From positions 43,273,528 through 43,337,527 of the forward strand of contig JAKSZT010053928.1 of NCBI GenBank assembly GCA_026826555.1: 64,000 nucleotides of DNA. Direction: 5' to 3'. The notes under the pieces are model-generated. The model worked only from the letters and a program-made list of their open reading frames with translations. It had not been told where the DNA came from and searched no databases. Made by a program: the position numbers and the translations under genes. Position 1 is the first letter of the stretch. Each line of letters starts with the position of its first letter. The stretch is from Tolypeutes matacus (lineage: Eukaryota; Chordata; Mammalia; Cingulata; Chlamyphoridae). Below, piece after piece: positions 34,051-45,940 of the stretch.

Positions 34051-34309
34051 ATGACAGTTACTTCCTTGCCTTTTATTGTAGTTTGTGTAAATACCTCTTT
34101 CTACTGTAGGCTTCTTCCTGTAGGAAGACATTACTGCTTTTTTTATTTCTTTTTATGGTACCAGCTTCTAGTAAGAATACTAGTGAATAATAAAAGAATA
34201 AATAAGTACTAAACTAGGTGTTTTATGCACATATTAAAGAGCATTATCTTCTGGGTCTTGTACATACTGTCCAGTAGCTCACCCTCTGAATGAGATAATA
34301 AAGCAAGAA

Positions 34310-34670
34310 TTTTTAAAAGTTGGAAGGTGACGGTGGCACAATATTGTGAATGTAATCAACAGCACAGAATTGTATATTGGAAAGTAGTTAAAATGGAAAA
34401 TTTTAGGTTATAGATATGTTACCAGAATAAAGTTTTTTTAAAAAAAACCAAGGCCTGTACAACACAGAGAGTGAACCCTAATGTGAACTATGGACTATAG
34501 TTAAATAGTATAGTTATAATAATACTGTTTCATCAATTTTAACAAAAGTACCACACTAATGCAAAATGTTAACAGAGAAAACTATGCGGGGGGGTGGGGT
34601 GGAATATGGGAACTGTATTTTCTGCATGTTTTTTCTGTAAACCTATAACTGCTCTATTTAAAAAAAAAAA
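34310..34670 (+). mobile_element. Two consecutive L1 3' tails
   Basis: First 'GGTGGCACAATATTGTGAAT' to 'CCAGAATAAAGTTTTTTT', then 'AACTATGGACTATAGTTAAA', 'CATCAATTTTAACAAAAGTA' and a terminal A run. Either two insertions or one tail with read-through past its own poly-A. Confidence 0.65.
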
Positions 34671-34674
34671 ATAC

Positions 34675-34910
34675 TATGCAATGGGAATATGGTAGTAAAC
34701 ATGTCACAGCCCCTCCTTCAGGAGGGTTTAATCAAAAATACAGAGGTGGGAGGATAGGTGAAGGCCCAGAGGCAGCAGAACAGGGAGTGCTTGGTAAACT
34801 GCAAGTAGCTCCTCATTGCAGGTAGTTCATTTTAGTTGGCATGTACCTGCAAGTGGGGTTTTGTGATAAGGAATGAGGCTAGAAAGACCATTGGAGGATA
34901 GAACAAAAAG
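34675..34910 (-). mobile_element. L2 fragment
   Basis: Reverse L2: 'GAAGGCCCAGAGGCAGCAGA', 'CTTGGTAAACTGCAAGTAG'. Confidence 0.55.
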
Positions 34911-35369
34911 ACATTGGAAGCTCTGGTAAAAACCCTTCCAAGACTTACCAAATTAGATGCATGTAAGGCATTTAAGACTGTACAACGTGGTCCAGTCTGC
35001 CCTCCTAGTCTTCGCTCTCAGTTGCTATCCTTTTACACTGACATTGCCTTTCTATGATGTGGCTTACATTTCTTCCCTCTTCTTCACTTCTGCCACTCCA
35101 ACCTTGGCTTTGGCTCTCAACATACCAGCAGTAACAATAGACACACACACACACACACCAAAGGCAGGCCTCACTTTAAGAATATGCAACATGTAAAAAT
35201 CTAGGAGTGGTAAATAGCTATATAGTAGGTAGAGGAAAGACATAGAATAAAATATTCTTCATAAAAAATTGGAAGACAATTACAATTATAAAGCAGTATA
35301 TAAGTGAAAACATATATAATCTAGGTTTGTTTGTTTTTTCCCACTCTTGTGACAAATTAATTTAGTCTT
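34911..35369. other. Intron 3 sequence with (AC)n
   Basis: Contains (AC)9 near 35,141-35,158. Otherwise unassigned. Confidence 0.4.
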
Positions 35370-36425
35370 CTCATTGGTTGGATTATCAGATCAATACCAT
35401 TTTTGCCCCTAAGTGTTATCATCAGTGAATATTAACATCACAAAAAGACAGATAACCAGAAATATTTTGGTCTAATTATGGAAGAACAAAACCACCTATG
35501 AAATAGTCTTGACCAAAAAATTCTACCTAAATCTTACATAAGCCTTTAAATCTGATAGGACAGAGAAACATGTTAAATGATAATGGGGCTGCAGTTGGCA
35601 AAATCCAGACTCTAGGCAGCTAAACTAGGCAAATGACCTGGTTTCTTCAACAAATAAATGAAAAGGGGAAGGGGAACCTATGGACTAATAAAGTCTTAAG
35701 ATACCTCTCAGTCAGTCACTTATTTGGATCTTAATTTAAACAGCAGTATAAAAAATGTGACAATGATATTTGACAGTAAGGAATTGTTGATTTTTTTTTA
35801 GTTGAGATGAGATAATAGTATTAAAGTTACATTTTAAAAAAATAGAACTTATCTTTTAGAGATCCATACCGAATTATTTATGAATAAAATAATATGATGG
35901 CTGGGATTTGCTTCAGAGTAGTAGAGGAAGTGAGGGTTAAGTGGGTTGGGGTAAAGCTGAAGAATTGCCATGAATTGATAATGAAGTACATGGGGTTCTA
36001 GTTGGACAATGATGTATTTCCAAATAATGATTGTTTGGTACTTTTCTTTCAAATATTTGTACCTAATTTTTTGTTTCTCTTTGCAGTAATTAGTATATTC
36101 TCCAGTACTTAAAGGATTTACACAATCAAGAATTTTTCACAAACAGTAGAGATTTAAACAGTTAATCTTTCATAATTTAAGGGGTTCTGTATAAAGTCTC
36201 ATAGCAAACATTTCCGAATCTTAAAAGTAGGTTTAAAAATATATTTTCTTCTAGTCCAAGTTTTCTAATTGTTTGTCAGTAATAGATGTTGAATTTTATC
36301 AGACTCTTTTCCAGCATTTTTTCCTCTAAAATATAATCATGTTGAGTAATGTATATAGAGAGGCTCATGATATTATTCTGTCTACTTTTGTATTTGCTTG
36401 AAATTTTTCATATAATAAAAAATTT
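35370..36425 (+). mobile_element. Old L1 3' UTR, interrupted
   Basis: Recognisable 3' UTR phrases in order: 'GGCAAATGACCTGGTTTCTT', 'GACAGTAAGGAATTGTTGAT', 'GCTGGGATTTGCTTCAGAG', then after about 350 bp of unassigned AT-rich sequence 'ATTCTGTCTACTTTTGTATT' and 'TTTTTCATATAATAAAAAAT'. Confidence 0.65.
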
Positions 36426-36649
36426 TAAGTGTATATGTAATTGCAATGACTTACATTAATAGATTTCTCATATTGAACTATTCTTGGAATAAACTATTTA
36501 GCAAAACTATGGTATTCTTTCATTATAGTGTTGGGTTAAGTCTTGATTATATATATTTAATTTTGCATCTATAATCCAATTTTTAACTGGAAAAATCCTA
36601 GTTTATTTTTAAGTTACAATATTTAAGTAAGTTACTCAAGTAATACATT

Positions 36650-37190
36650 AATACATTCAGATGAGTTTTTCAAAGAATACAAAAATAGTGATACTCCTTT
36701 TTTCTTCTATACTGCCTCTCTGCCCTAAACCCATCCTAGTCATTTTTAATGGTTTGATCAATGTCCTTCCAAATCTTTATTAACAATGCATACATGTACA
36801 TATACTTACATACATACATGTATACATAATACATACAGTTTTCTTTTTTGTGTGAATTTTTAGTTTACCCTGTTGTACATAGATGACATGTTTTATATAG
36901 TGTCCTTCAACTTTTCTTATTTTCAATTAATAGCATTTTTTGGAGATCCTTCCATGATACTATTTATGGATCTTCATGTGGCAGTATTTCCCCAAAATAG
37001 ATACCTGTAAGTGGAATTACTGGTTGAAGGGTATGCAAATGCATATTTAGAATTTTGTTAGTACATATTACTCTCCACAAGACTATACTTATTTATACTC
37101 CCACAAGTTTGTAGCAGTACTGGTTTCTTCATATCCTCACCTATCATGATTGTGTTTTTTATTTCTGCTAAATTAGATTATCTTAAAAAA
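36650..37190 (-). mobile_element. Old L1/HAL1-like fragment
   Basis: Reverse L1 text: 'AAGTGGAATTACTGGTTGAA', 'ATTACTCTCCACAAGACTAT', 'TATACTCCCACAAGTTTGTA', ending at an A run. Confidence 0.55.
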
Positions 37191-37640
37191 AAAAAAAAAA
37201 TTAGAATCTTGTGCTTTGATTTTGTAATACCCTGATTTGCTACTACTCCCTTGTTCCTATAACTTACATAGGGAAAACTTATATTAATAAATATGACTTA
37301 TTTGGACTTATTTGTGTGCTTTACCTCCAGAAATAGTAAGACATTCAAACTGGACTTGGAGAAACAACGCTTGTTAGCAATTTTAAGGAGAACAGCACTC
37401 TGAATAAACCATGCTGTGGAAATCAAAGTGTCAAAATTATAGTATCAAAAATATGACAATTAGAATCTTGCTATGCAAAAGTATTATGTCTGTTTATATT
37501 CCTGTGCAGATTTTTTTTTTTTATCTAGATTAAGGAAAGTGCTTTAAACATTTAAAAAAATCAAAATCAGTTTTCTTAAAATAGGCTTAATGTATAGCAT
37601 TCCTAAAAGTGAAGTATCTTTAAATAGGAAGGAGAAATGT
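37191..37640. other. Intron 3, unassigned AT-rich sequence
   Basis: No gene or confident repeat. Confidence 0.3.
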
Positions 37641-38349
37641 TTGACTTTTTTTTAATTAATTTTATTTTTTACTAACGAAGTTGTGAGCTTATGAAGCAAT
37701 CATCAGTCGTGTAATGTACAGAATTCCCATACTTCACCCCTCCACCAACACCTTACATTGTTGTGGAACATTTGTTACAGATTATGAAAGAATATGATCA
37801 GACTTTTACCACTAACTATGGTCCATAGGGTACACTTGGTAAAATTTTTTACCCCCATGTTTAACTTTTTCTTTCTTTCTTTCTTTCTTTTTTTTAAGGA
37901 GGTACCAGAGATTGAACTTGGGACCTCGACGGTGGGAAGCAGGCACTCAAACCACTAAGCTACACCCACTCCCCTGTTTAACTTTTGATATACTTAAGAT
38001 TAGTTTCTTTTATGCTTGAAAGCTTATGAGCTTAGTTAAGCCTGCATATTAAAAGAGTAATTAGATGTCTGTAGTTTCTTTCTAGTTTTATACATACATA
38101 CTGTTCCTAAAAACTTATACTCCAAATAACTAGTTTTTGTTTTTTTTTTTTCTTTTTGGTGGTCAGGTAATTTAGGATTTTTAACACCAAAAGACCGAAC
38201 TTCAGCTTACTTCCATACTATTCATGTAAAAACATTTATTATGAAATGATAAATGGAAACTATTTTAAAATGTTGAGATCTCTTTTCTCTAACTGATTAG
38301 TATCATCCAGTATTGTTACTCATTTCTCAATTATGCTTATCTTGTAGTT
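37641..38349 (-). mobile_element. L1 3' tail interrupted by a SINE, then unassigned sequence
   Basis: From 37,641 to 37,858: 'GTTGTGAGCTTATGAAGCAA', 'ACCTTACATTGTTGTGGAAC', 'ACCACTAACTATGGTCC', the same tail as at 56,612. The SINE follows. From about 38,000 to 38,349 no assignment. Confidence 0.6.
37871..37974 (-). mobile_element. DAS-type SINE with TSD and (CTTT)n tail
   Basis: TSD TGTTTAACTTTT (37,859-37,870 and 37,975-37,986). (CTTT)n then 'AGGAGGTACCAGAGATTGAA', 'CAAACCACTAAGCTACACCC'. Confidence 0.9.
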
Positions 38350-38364
38350 CTGTATCTTTTTTTC

Positions 38365-39268
38365 ATTCAGAAAAATTTTATTGAAGTATATCGTTCATAC
38401 TTGAACATACATAAACAATAAGTATATTGTAAAAGTTGTGAACTTACAAAACAAATGTGCATATTATTGTGTAGGCTCCCATACATCACCCACCACCAGC
38501 TGTGAAATATTTCTTACAAACTATGAAAGAGCATCATTAAAACATCACTACTAACTATAACCCTTATCTTACATTTGATGTATTTTCCCCCAACCCATTC
38601 GATTAACTGTCATGGTCAATTTCTCTCTTGCCTCGTGGTTTTGTTTCACGTCTTTTCTTTGATTTTTGGCTCAACTTATTCTGAGTCTTTAGAATTCTCT
38701 GGCTTAAGTTATCAAAATGGTCCAGGGACTCACTGATGGAACACAGATCTAATCCAAGGGCGGATGAGAGACTCCAAAAAGTATTTTTTCTCCTTGCAGT
38801 TTCCTGGCTGGCGAGCAGATAACGCTTGGCAAATCTTTCCATGAAGGTGTCTCTTTCAGCCTCCACTTACATGTGATTCTTGTGTGGCCAGAGCCGAGAG
38901 TCTAAGCAGACTCTACTGGCCAAACTCACTGAAGAGAAACCACTTTCTCCCCTCTGCTGCACTCTCCCTTTTCCCAGGGAGGAAGCTGTCTGTTTCCGCC
39001 TCAGTTGGCTGCAGCGATTTTATCCAGGCTGTTGGGGCCGGGGGTGGGGGGTGGGGGGGGCAGCAGGTGCTGTTTCTAGCTGTGGGGACTGGTAATTCAC
39101 AGTTTTTGTTTCTGTCCCTTGCGCTCTGGATGAAGCCCAGCACTCTCTTGGTCTGCAGATCCCCATAGCAGCTCCCTCACTCAGCTTTTTGCCCTTCCTC
39201 CCTTGTTTTTGTGAAAGTTGAGCCCTGCCTATCTGGTACTCCAATGCCATCTTCCTTGAAGTCCTAGA
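38365..39268 (-). mobile_element. L1-derived element lacking ORF1 and ORF2
   Basis: The left part is an L1 3' tail ('AATTTTATTGAAGTATATCG', 'AACTATGAAAGAGCATC'). The right part is an L1 5' UTR related to that at 18,383-19,468: shared 'TTTGATTTTTGGCTCAAC', 'TTCACAGTTTTTGTTTCTGT', and the terminal CCATCTTCC.TGAAGTCC, the sense start GGACTTCAAGGAAGATGGC. No endonuclease, RT or coiled coil lies between. Possible degenerate TSD around 38,348 and 39,269. Confidence 0.6.
38603..38866 (-). CDS. Hypothetical 87-residue basic ORF inside the ORF-less L1
   Basis: Open frame in the L1-sense orientation between 5' UTR and 3' tail, opening MEAERDTFMERFAKRYLLAS and ending in a Lys/Arg-rich tail KSKKRRETKPRGKRE. 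The composition (helix-prone, Leu/Ser middle, basic C-terminus) looks more protein-like than other chance frames here. I recognise no family. It contains the 5'-UTR-shared segment GTTGAGCCAAAAATCAAAGA, so it may be merely an upstream-ORF relic. Likely not expressed; listed because it is intact. Confidence 0.25.
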   Translation of the reverse strand: MEAERDTFMERFAKRYLLASQETARRKNTFWSLSSALGLDLCSISESLDHFDNLSQRILKTQNKLSQKSKKRRETKPRGKREIDHDS

Positions 39269-39559
39269 TCTATATATTTTTATTTGATAGTCTCATCTAC
39301 ACATATTAAGCTTTTAAAAATAATTTTAACTTGGACATTTTAACTGTATTTATATACATTTGATTTTGTGAATAGGTGTTTCTGATATGTATATGTTTAA
39401 CCTAATATTTTAACTTATAAAGGGGATTAACTAAAAAATGAAGGAGAATGCTAATTTTGAGTGTTAGGAAGTTAAAGTATATGATCTAAATAATTCAGGA
39501 GCCTGGCAGCCTAAAAGATAGGGGGAACCAATGTCAATGTAGGATTCCTGTGTGTCTTT

Positions 39560-40140
39560 TTTTTTTTTTAACTTTATTTTGTACATTAATAATCGAAAAT
39601 ATAAACAATTAAAAACTAAAGAGTAAACACAGATGAATAAATATATACATTTCTCAATTAAATGTAATGGATACATGTAAATTTTTTTTTTTTAATCAAA
39701 CAATATATTACACAATATATTTGGTTCATAGTAACGCATTCATACAGTATTTGTCCTTTTGTAGGCTGGCTTGCTTCACTCAACATAATGTCCTCCAGGT
39801 TCATCCATGTTGCCATATGCTTTATGACTTCATTTCTTCTTACAGCTGCATAATATTCCATCGTGTGAACAGACCACAGTTTGTTTATCCATTCATCTGT
39901 TGATGGACACCTGGGTTGTTTCCAACTTTTGGCAATGGTGAATAATGTGGCTGTGAACATCGGTGTGCAGATGTCTGTTCATGTCACTGCTCTCAGTTCT
40001 TCTGGGTATATACCGAGTAGTGGTATTGCAGGGTCACGTGGCAAGTCTATATTCAACTTCTTTAGGAACTGCCAAACAGTCCTCCATAGTGGTTGTACCA
40101 TCCTGCATTCCCACCAACAATGAAGAAGTGTTCCTATCTC
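39560..40140 (-). mobile_element. 5'-truncated L1 with TSD
   Basis: TSD TCCTGTGTGTCTTT (39,546-39,559 and 40,141-40,154). A 581-bp 3' end carrying the ORF2 C-terminus ([20 protein letters not shown]) and a poly-A shown as T run. Nearly the same sequence as the 3' end of the 13,855 L1, so the same subfamily. Confidence 0.93.
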
Positions 40141-40154
40141 TCCTGTGTGTCTTT

Positions 40155-42245
40155 GATAACCTAGTTCTTCCCCAAAGCCCCAATTCACTGCTGAACAATC
40201 AGCATAATAAAGACAAGAGTAAACCTTTTTTCCTAACTACCTACGATATTTGTTCTTCAACTCAGAAATAAAGATTGCACCAGGTACTATAAAGGAAGTT
40301 TTTCAACTTGAAATTTTCCTGAAACAGTACTCTTGTATAAATTTAAGAAATAAACTGCCTCTTTAAAAGCTTAGTGAAAATGCATTGTAAAAAAAATTTT
40401 TTAAAGAAACAAAAAATGCATTGCAAATTTTGTGTTGGCACTTAAATGTGAAATAGCTAAAAATGGTGAATTTATTCACCTTTTGATCATTGACTTTGTT
40501 TTCCTTTCTGTAAACTGTCTCGTGATGGAGAGGGAGAGGTCACCGAGAAAAAAGATGAATAATATTGAGCAGTTGATAAATCTGTCCTTTAAAGTTCCCA
40601 TATTAACTTGTGCAGAGAGAACTTTTTGCTAAATTGAGGAATTATGGCTCTGTTTCTTAGAATTAAAAAATCTTATATGCACATGGTAAAAATAAAAATG
40701 CCAATAGTGCTGAAAGATAGAAAATCAAAAATAGAAGTCTTACAACTTCTTTCTTCTCCATCCCACCACAATTTCTTCCCCTAAAGATAACAGTCACTAT
40801 TATTTCTTGTGTATCCTTCCAGGGAAAAAAAAGCATTCACAAGCATTTATTGGTGTATATCATTAAATCCTTTGATTTTAAAATGTACACAAAAAGGATC
40901 ACGCACATCCTGCTTCTTGTAATCATCAGTGTCTGTAACCTACTTTTGAACTAAGCAGATCCTACAGTGTACAGTGTGTCACCAACCAGAGCCAAAGAAA
41001 GGATGGTTTTGTTTACTAACATCTGGCAAGAATATGGTCTCAAAATTATTTGAATAGGTAGCCTGAATGGACAATTCTCTTTACCAAGAAGCCAGTGCCA
41101 AATATTTTGTTTTGAGTTTTTCTAAGTAGACTGTCAGGTTCTAGTATTTGAAAGTTGCTTTGAACACTGAAAGCTTGGGAACTACAGCAGTAGAGACACA
41201 TGGAGAGCTGTTCCACCAGTAAAGACTACATAAATGTTAAGTGAGTGATAATAGAATTTCAGTTATTTTATGTAAATTATACTGATATGAACATCTTTGT
41301 GCTTAAGACTTTTTTTAATAATGAATTTCCTTTAAGATGTATTCTAAGAAATGGATTTATTAAGTCAAAGACAACATTTTAAGCTTTTTAATGCCCATTG
41401 TTTTCTGGAAATATTGTGGAAGTTTACCTTGCCGTCAGCAAGTTAAAAGGAAACATTTTTCATTTAATTCTCCCAAGGATTGGATATTACTATTTTTAAA
41501 TCTCTGTTAATGTGTGGTAAATAATAGGTGATCTTTGTTTCAACTGGCATTACTTTCATTACCAGTAATATCTTTTCCTTATGTTTATTTACTAGTTCTA
41601 CCCCCACCACCACCACCACCAAATTATCTGTTCTGGTCCATTGCCCATTTATCTATTGGGTTTCTCAGTGTTTTTACCTCCTAAGTCTTTATTATCTTTA
41701 TGTATTAATACTGTTAATTTTATTTAGATTGTATATTATTTATTACATCAAATAATTTTGTCCCCAGAGTATTGTTTTCTTTTATTATTTTTGCATATAG
41801 ACATTCTATCATTTTTAAACTTTGGAAGTTGTTTCCTCCAAAATAGTATTGTGCAATATTCAGTTCCACTTTTTACTCAGTTTTTTATTAGTTGGTGTCT
41901 TTTAATCTCCTCAGTTCCATCTAGAATTGGAGTCTAATTTAATTCTTTCTTATGCCCTGACCTGGCAATTTGAGTACTGGCACAACATTTTTACTTACTG
42001 TAGGTTTATAATATGTTATAATATGCTCACAGGACTGGTCTTACAACATCTTCCATCTGCTGACTTTTTCTCCTAATAAGAAGAGGTTTAATTTTTAAAG
42101 TTATAAATAATAAACGCATTAAATATTAAAAGAGAACAATGAACATTCTTATTCTTAGGCAGCTGTCTCCTGTAAATTCTGTTCACTTTACCTATGACCA
42201 TTAGTTTCATTATTTCTTTTCCATAACAAGCATGTGCATTTACTT
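40155..42245. other. Intron 3 with degraded L1-like segments
   Basis: Reverse L1/HAL1-like phrases at 40,780-40,960 ('TTATTGGTGTATATCATTAA') and 41,310-41,460 ('AAGAAATGGATTTATTAAGT'). The rest is unassigned. No exon signals. Confidence 0.4.
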
Positions 42246-42259
42246 TAAAAAAAAAAAAA

Positions 42260-42290
<31 letters not shown>

Positions 42291-45200
42291 GATACTTAGA
42301 TTACATAAATGTTATATAAAAAATAAAGGGATTCACATATGCCCCACTCCCCATACCTCCTACATTTTTCCACATAAACAACGACCTTCATTAGTGTGGT
42401 ATATTCATTGCAATTGATAAACACATTTTGGGGCATTGCCACTGAGCATGGATTATAGTTTACATTGTAGTTTACACTCTTCCCACACAATTCTGTATGT
42501 TATGGGAAGATATATAATGGCTTATATCTGTCTTTGCAGTGTCACTCAGGACAATTCCCAAGTCCCAAAAATGCCCTCATATTATACTTGTTTTTCCCTC
42601 TCCCTTGCCCTCAGAACCTCCAGTGGCCACTTCCTCCACATCAATGTTGTAATTTCTTCCATTGCTAGAATCACAGTAAGTCTATAGTAGAATACCAGTA
42701 AGTCCACTCTAGATCTGTAGTTCATTTCCCAATCCTGAAGATTCTGGGATGGTGATGTCCACTGCACCTCTAATTGAGAGGCGGCTTCGATCCCATACAG
42801 CCAATGGATGGGACTCTCTTGCTTGCAGTTGTTGACTCTCTTGTTTCCTTGGTATGGTGGTTGTCAATTCTCACCTCTTTGTTAGTTATCCTGGGTGAGT
42901 CCAATGAACTAGAGAGTAAGTGTTGCAACTCCGCTGAGGCTTAGGACCCTGCTGGCACATGGACAGACCAAAGATTTAAGTTTCTTGGGCATACACCTAC
43001 CAATTCCAGCACCAACTCTAGGTTCAAATAGAAGGGGCAGATGAGCCATGTGTAGGGAAGCCATAACTGAGTCCAACTCTGTCACTCTTAGGAGCACAAA
43101 CTCCAAAGTAGGGTCCACTGGCAAGGCATCAAACTCTGGAGCTATCTGCCCTGACCGTAGGACCTAGGTGTCTCCAGAGCCCTCAGGAGCCCCTCCGTTT
43201 GGGGTAGTATCTACTTTGGCAGTCAGTGAGATCCTGCTGAGATATGCATAAATGTTACCTCTAGGATGACTTCCCGACTCACTTTGAAGTCTCTTAGCCA
43301 TATAAACTCATTTGTCTTTACCTTTTCCCCCTTTTATTTGAGGTCTTTTTCCAGTTGCATTGCTAGTTGGTGCTTGGTAGTAATCTCACTCAGTGCCAGG
43401 GAGGCTCATCCCTGGGAGTCATGTCCCATGCTGGGTTTTCCTTAGAGGCCACATTTGAGCAACAAGGAGGCTCTCAAGAGGTAACTCTTGGGAAGCGGCT
43501 GTGGCTCAATCAGTGGGGCTCCCGTTTTCCATGTGGGAGGCCCCGGGTTCGGTTCCCGGGGCCTCCTGGTGGGGGCGGGCCCGCCCGCACGGCGTGGTTG
43601 GCTGACCCAGCGAGCACAAGCAGCAGGGGGGGGATAAATGAATAAATAAATAAAATCTTTAAAAAAAAAAAAAAAAAAAAAGAGGTAACTCTTAGGCACC
43701 CTATAATACTAGGCTAAGTTTCAGTTTCAAGAGCAAAGGCTCATAAGCTTAGTCATCAGTATCAAGGACCCATCGATGGACCATCTTTCTTCACTAGTCA
43801 TTGCCCCTGTATTTGGGGAATTGTTGCTGTTCCATCAGAGAATGTGACAGAGCTCTCCAGGATGGGATTTCAGTATTCTTTGGGTTATTGTCTGAATCTC
43901 CACCCACTGTGACAATGCCCCATGAACATTTGGACACATTTATATACCTTATATGTATGTCCAGATGAACTTCCTCCCATGTATCCCCCATCACTAACAT
44001 CCACACCAATGATCCATCCCCTGCCCCACTTGTAACCCTTCTGTGATCCAAAGCTTCTTCAAAAATGAAGCCAATAAAATAGCCAAATAATGATAGATTT
44101 AAATATAAGAAATAAAATACACTAAAAATTTTTTAAAAACTAAAAATAAAATTTTAAAATTGGGATATTAAAAGTAACGAAAAATTTAAAAAAAGTTTTT
44201 TTTTGACATTTTGCCTTTCATCACTAATATCTGTTGTCCTTTATGTACAGTGACATTTTCTTCCATTCTCCAGTGTCTTACTTTTTTTCATTTTGTTTTC
44301 AAAGAAGTTTTAGGTCACAGTAACGTCACATATAGAATACAGGGGACTCCCATATACCTAGCATCCTCCCCCTTTTCACCCTTCCTGTATTAATACCTTT
44401 TTATATGTGGATGGTACATTTGTTACAACTGATATAAAAATAGTGAAATATAGCTACTAACCATGGTCAATAGTTTACATTACGGTTTACGTATTAGACC
44501 ATACACTTTTACAAATTTTGATGATATTTAACATGGCCTGTGTCCATCATTGCAAGATCATGTAGAACACTTCCAGTGCCCACTAAATATCCACTGTTCC
44601 ATCTATTGTAATCCTCCCTCCCCCTCACCTTGGGGCCCACAGCAACCACCCAGTTTCACTCCTTGTAACACTGAAGTCTTGACACACTGGTTTGTCCTCC
44701 CCTATTAGGAACCACCCATGCTCTCGAGAGACTCCTGCTCCTCTGTTTGAGAGCATATCAGTCCTCCCCAGGATGGGAGTCCAACTCCTTCCTGCTCATT
44801 ATGTGGGTCTCCACCCACTGATACAACACATTGTGACAAAATGATCACTCACAACACTCCTGGAAGCCTGCCCCAGGTGGGTGTGCCCTGTCCTGAGTGC
44901 CCCCCCATCCAACACCCTAAACCAGTAACCCTTCCTTGTCATACTGTCATAGGAGCATTCCCAACTTTCTACTTTCAACCATATACCTGCCAATCCCATG
45001 TTCACCTGATCCTTCCCCCAGCCCTCCCCCCAGTTCCATGGATCATCCAACCCACCCTCCCCACTCTACCTTCCTGCCAAATCTATACCACGCAACCCAG
45101 TAGTATCACTACACTCCTGTCATATCCCTTCACTGGCCAACTACACAATTCCACCTTATCATAGATTTCGCCTGTGTGGATGTTTGTTCACAACCTTCTT

Positions 45201-45314
45201 CTCCCTTTCTATTTCCTGTAAACCTGTCTTCCAGACAATAGCTCTCTGAGTCTGCTCAGTTTGCTTAATTTGTCTTAGTGAGGTCATGTAATATTTGTCC
45301 TTCAATACCTGGCT
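42246..45314 (-). mobile_element. Long noncoding L1-tail insertion, copy 1
   Basis: Flanked by TGCATTTACTT (42,235-42,245 and 45,315-45,325). The left end is A/T-rich ((TA)n, T run) followed by L1 3'-end text 'AGATACTTAGATTACATAAA'. The body includes 'CAGGGAGGCTCATCCCTGGG', 'GCCACATTTGAGCAACAAGG', 'GGAGCTATCTGCCC' and, near the right end, 'AGGTCATGTAATATTTGTCC'. No ORF2 reading frame is present over about 2.9 kb excluding the nested SINE. Homologous to 52,392-55,046. Confidence 0.75.
43490..43679 (+). mobile_element. Young GC-rich SINE nested in copy 1
   Basis: TSD AAGAGGTAACTCTT (43,476-43,489 and 43,680-43,693). Head 'GGGAAGCGGCTGTGGCTCAA', B box 'GGTTCGGTTCCCGGGG', GC-rich body, (AAAT)n-like stretch and an A tail. 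Same subfamily as 17,990 and 46,940. Confidence 0.93.
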
Positions 45315-45454
45315 TGCATTTACTTCTATATTTAAACTCTCAGAACTTTCTAGGTTCTACTTACTGCTTGGGTTGAATATTAAACATGGCCAAGATACCC
45401 TTTCACCCCTGACCTTTTTTCTGTACATACTTCTGATTGTATAGTTCTCTTAAA

Positions 45455-45700
45455 CAATTTTTTTTATACTTAGAAAAGTAATAAAGATTCAGCAAATACA
45501 GAAAAATACAGAGAACAAAATAATTCCCTATAATTTCACCATCCATTTTTAGCTGCATCTTGGTGGGGGTTTTTTTCCCCTATACAATCAATCTTAATAT
45601 ACTTCTTACATAAAAAGAATTGGGATTATATTCTTACAGTTTTTATCACTTTTTTCATGTAGTAGTCTATCATGAATGTGTACCAAAAATTTAGCTTTGT
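45455..45700 (-). mobile_element. Old L1-like fragment
   Basis: Reverse phrases 'AAAAGTAATAAAGATTCAGC', 'TCTTACATAAAAAGAATTGG'. Approximate assignment. Confidence 0.35.
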
Positions 45701-45779
45701 GTTCCCGGCACTTAGGATGGTTTTTGCACATATAGTTGTTCAGCTGTGAAATAGGAATGATAACCAGTCCTCAATAAGT

Positions 45780-45940
45780 AGCCAGCAATAGTGGTGCTGT
45801 TGATAATAATAATAGCAGTTATTCTAAGAGTATTATATAATCCTCAAGAAACCACCATGAGTTTATTATTTTCTCCATTTTACAGATGAAGAAACTTGCA
45901 TAAAGTGGTTTAATAATTTTCCCACAGACCCCTTCAGTGG
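45780..45940 (-). mobile_element. MIR fragment
   Basis: Reverse MIR: 'TTATTTTCTCCATTTTACAG', 'ATGAAGAAACTTGCATAAAG'. Confidence 0.65.
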
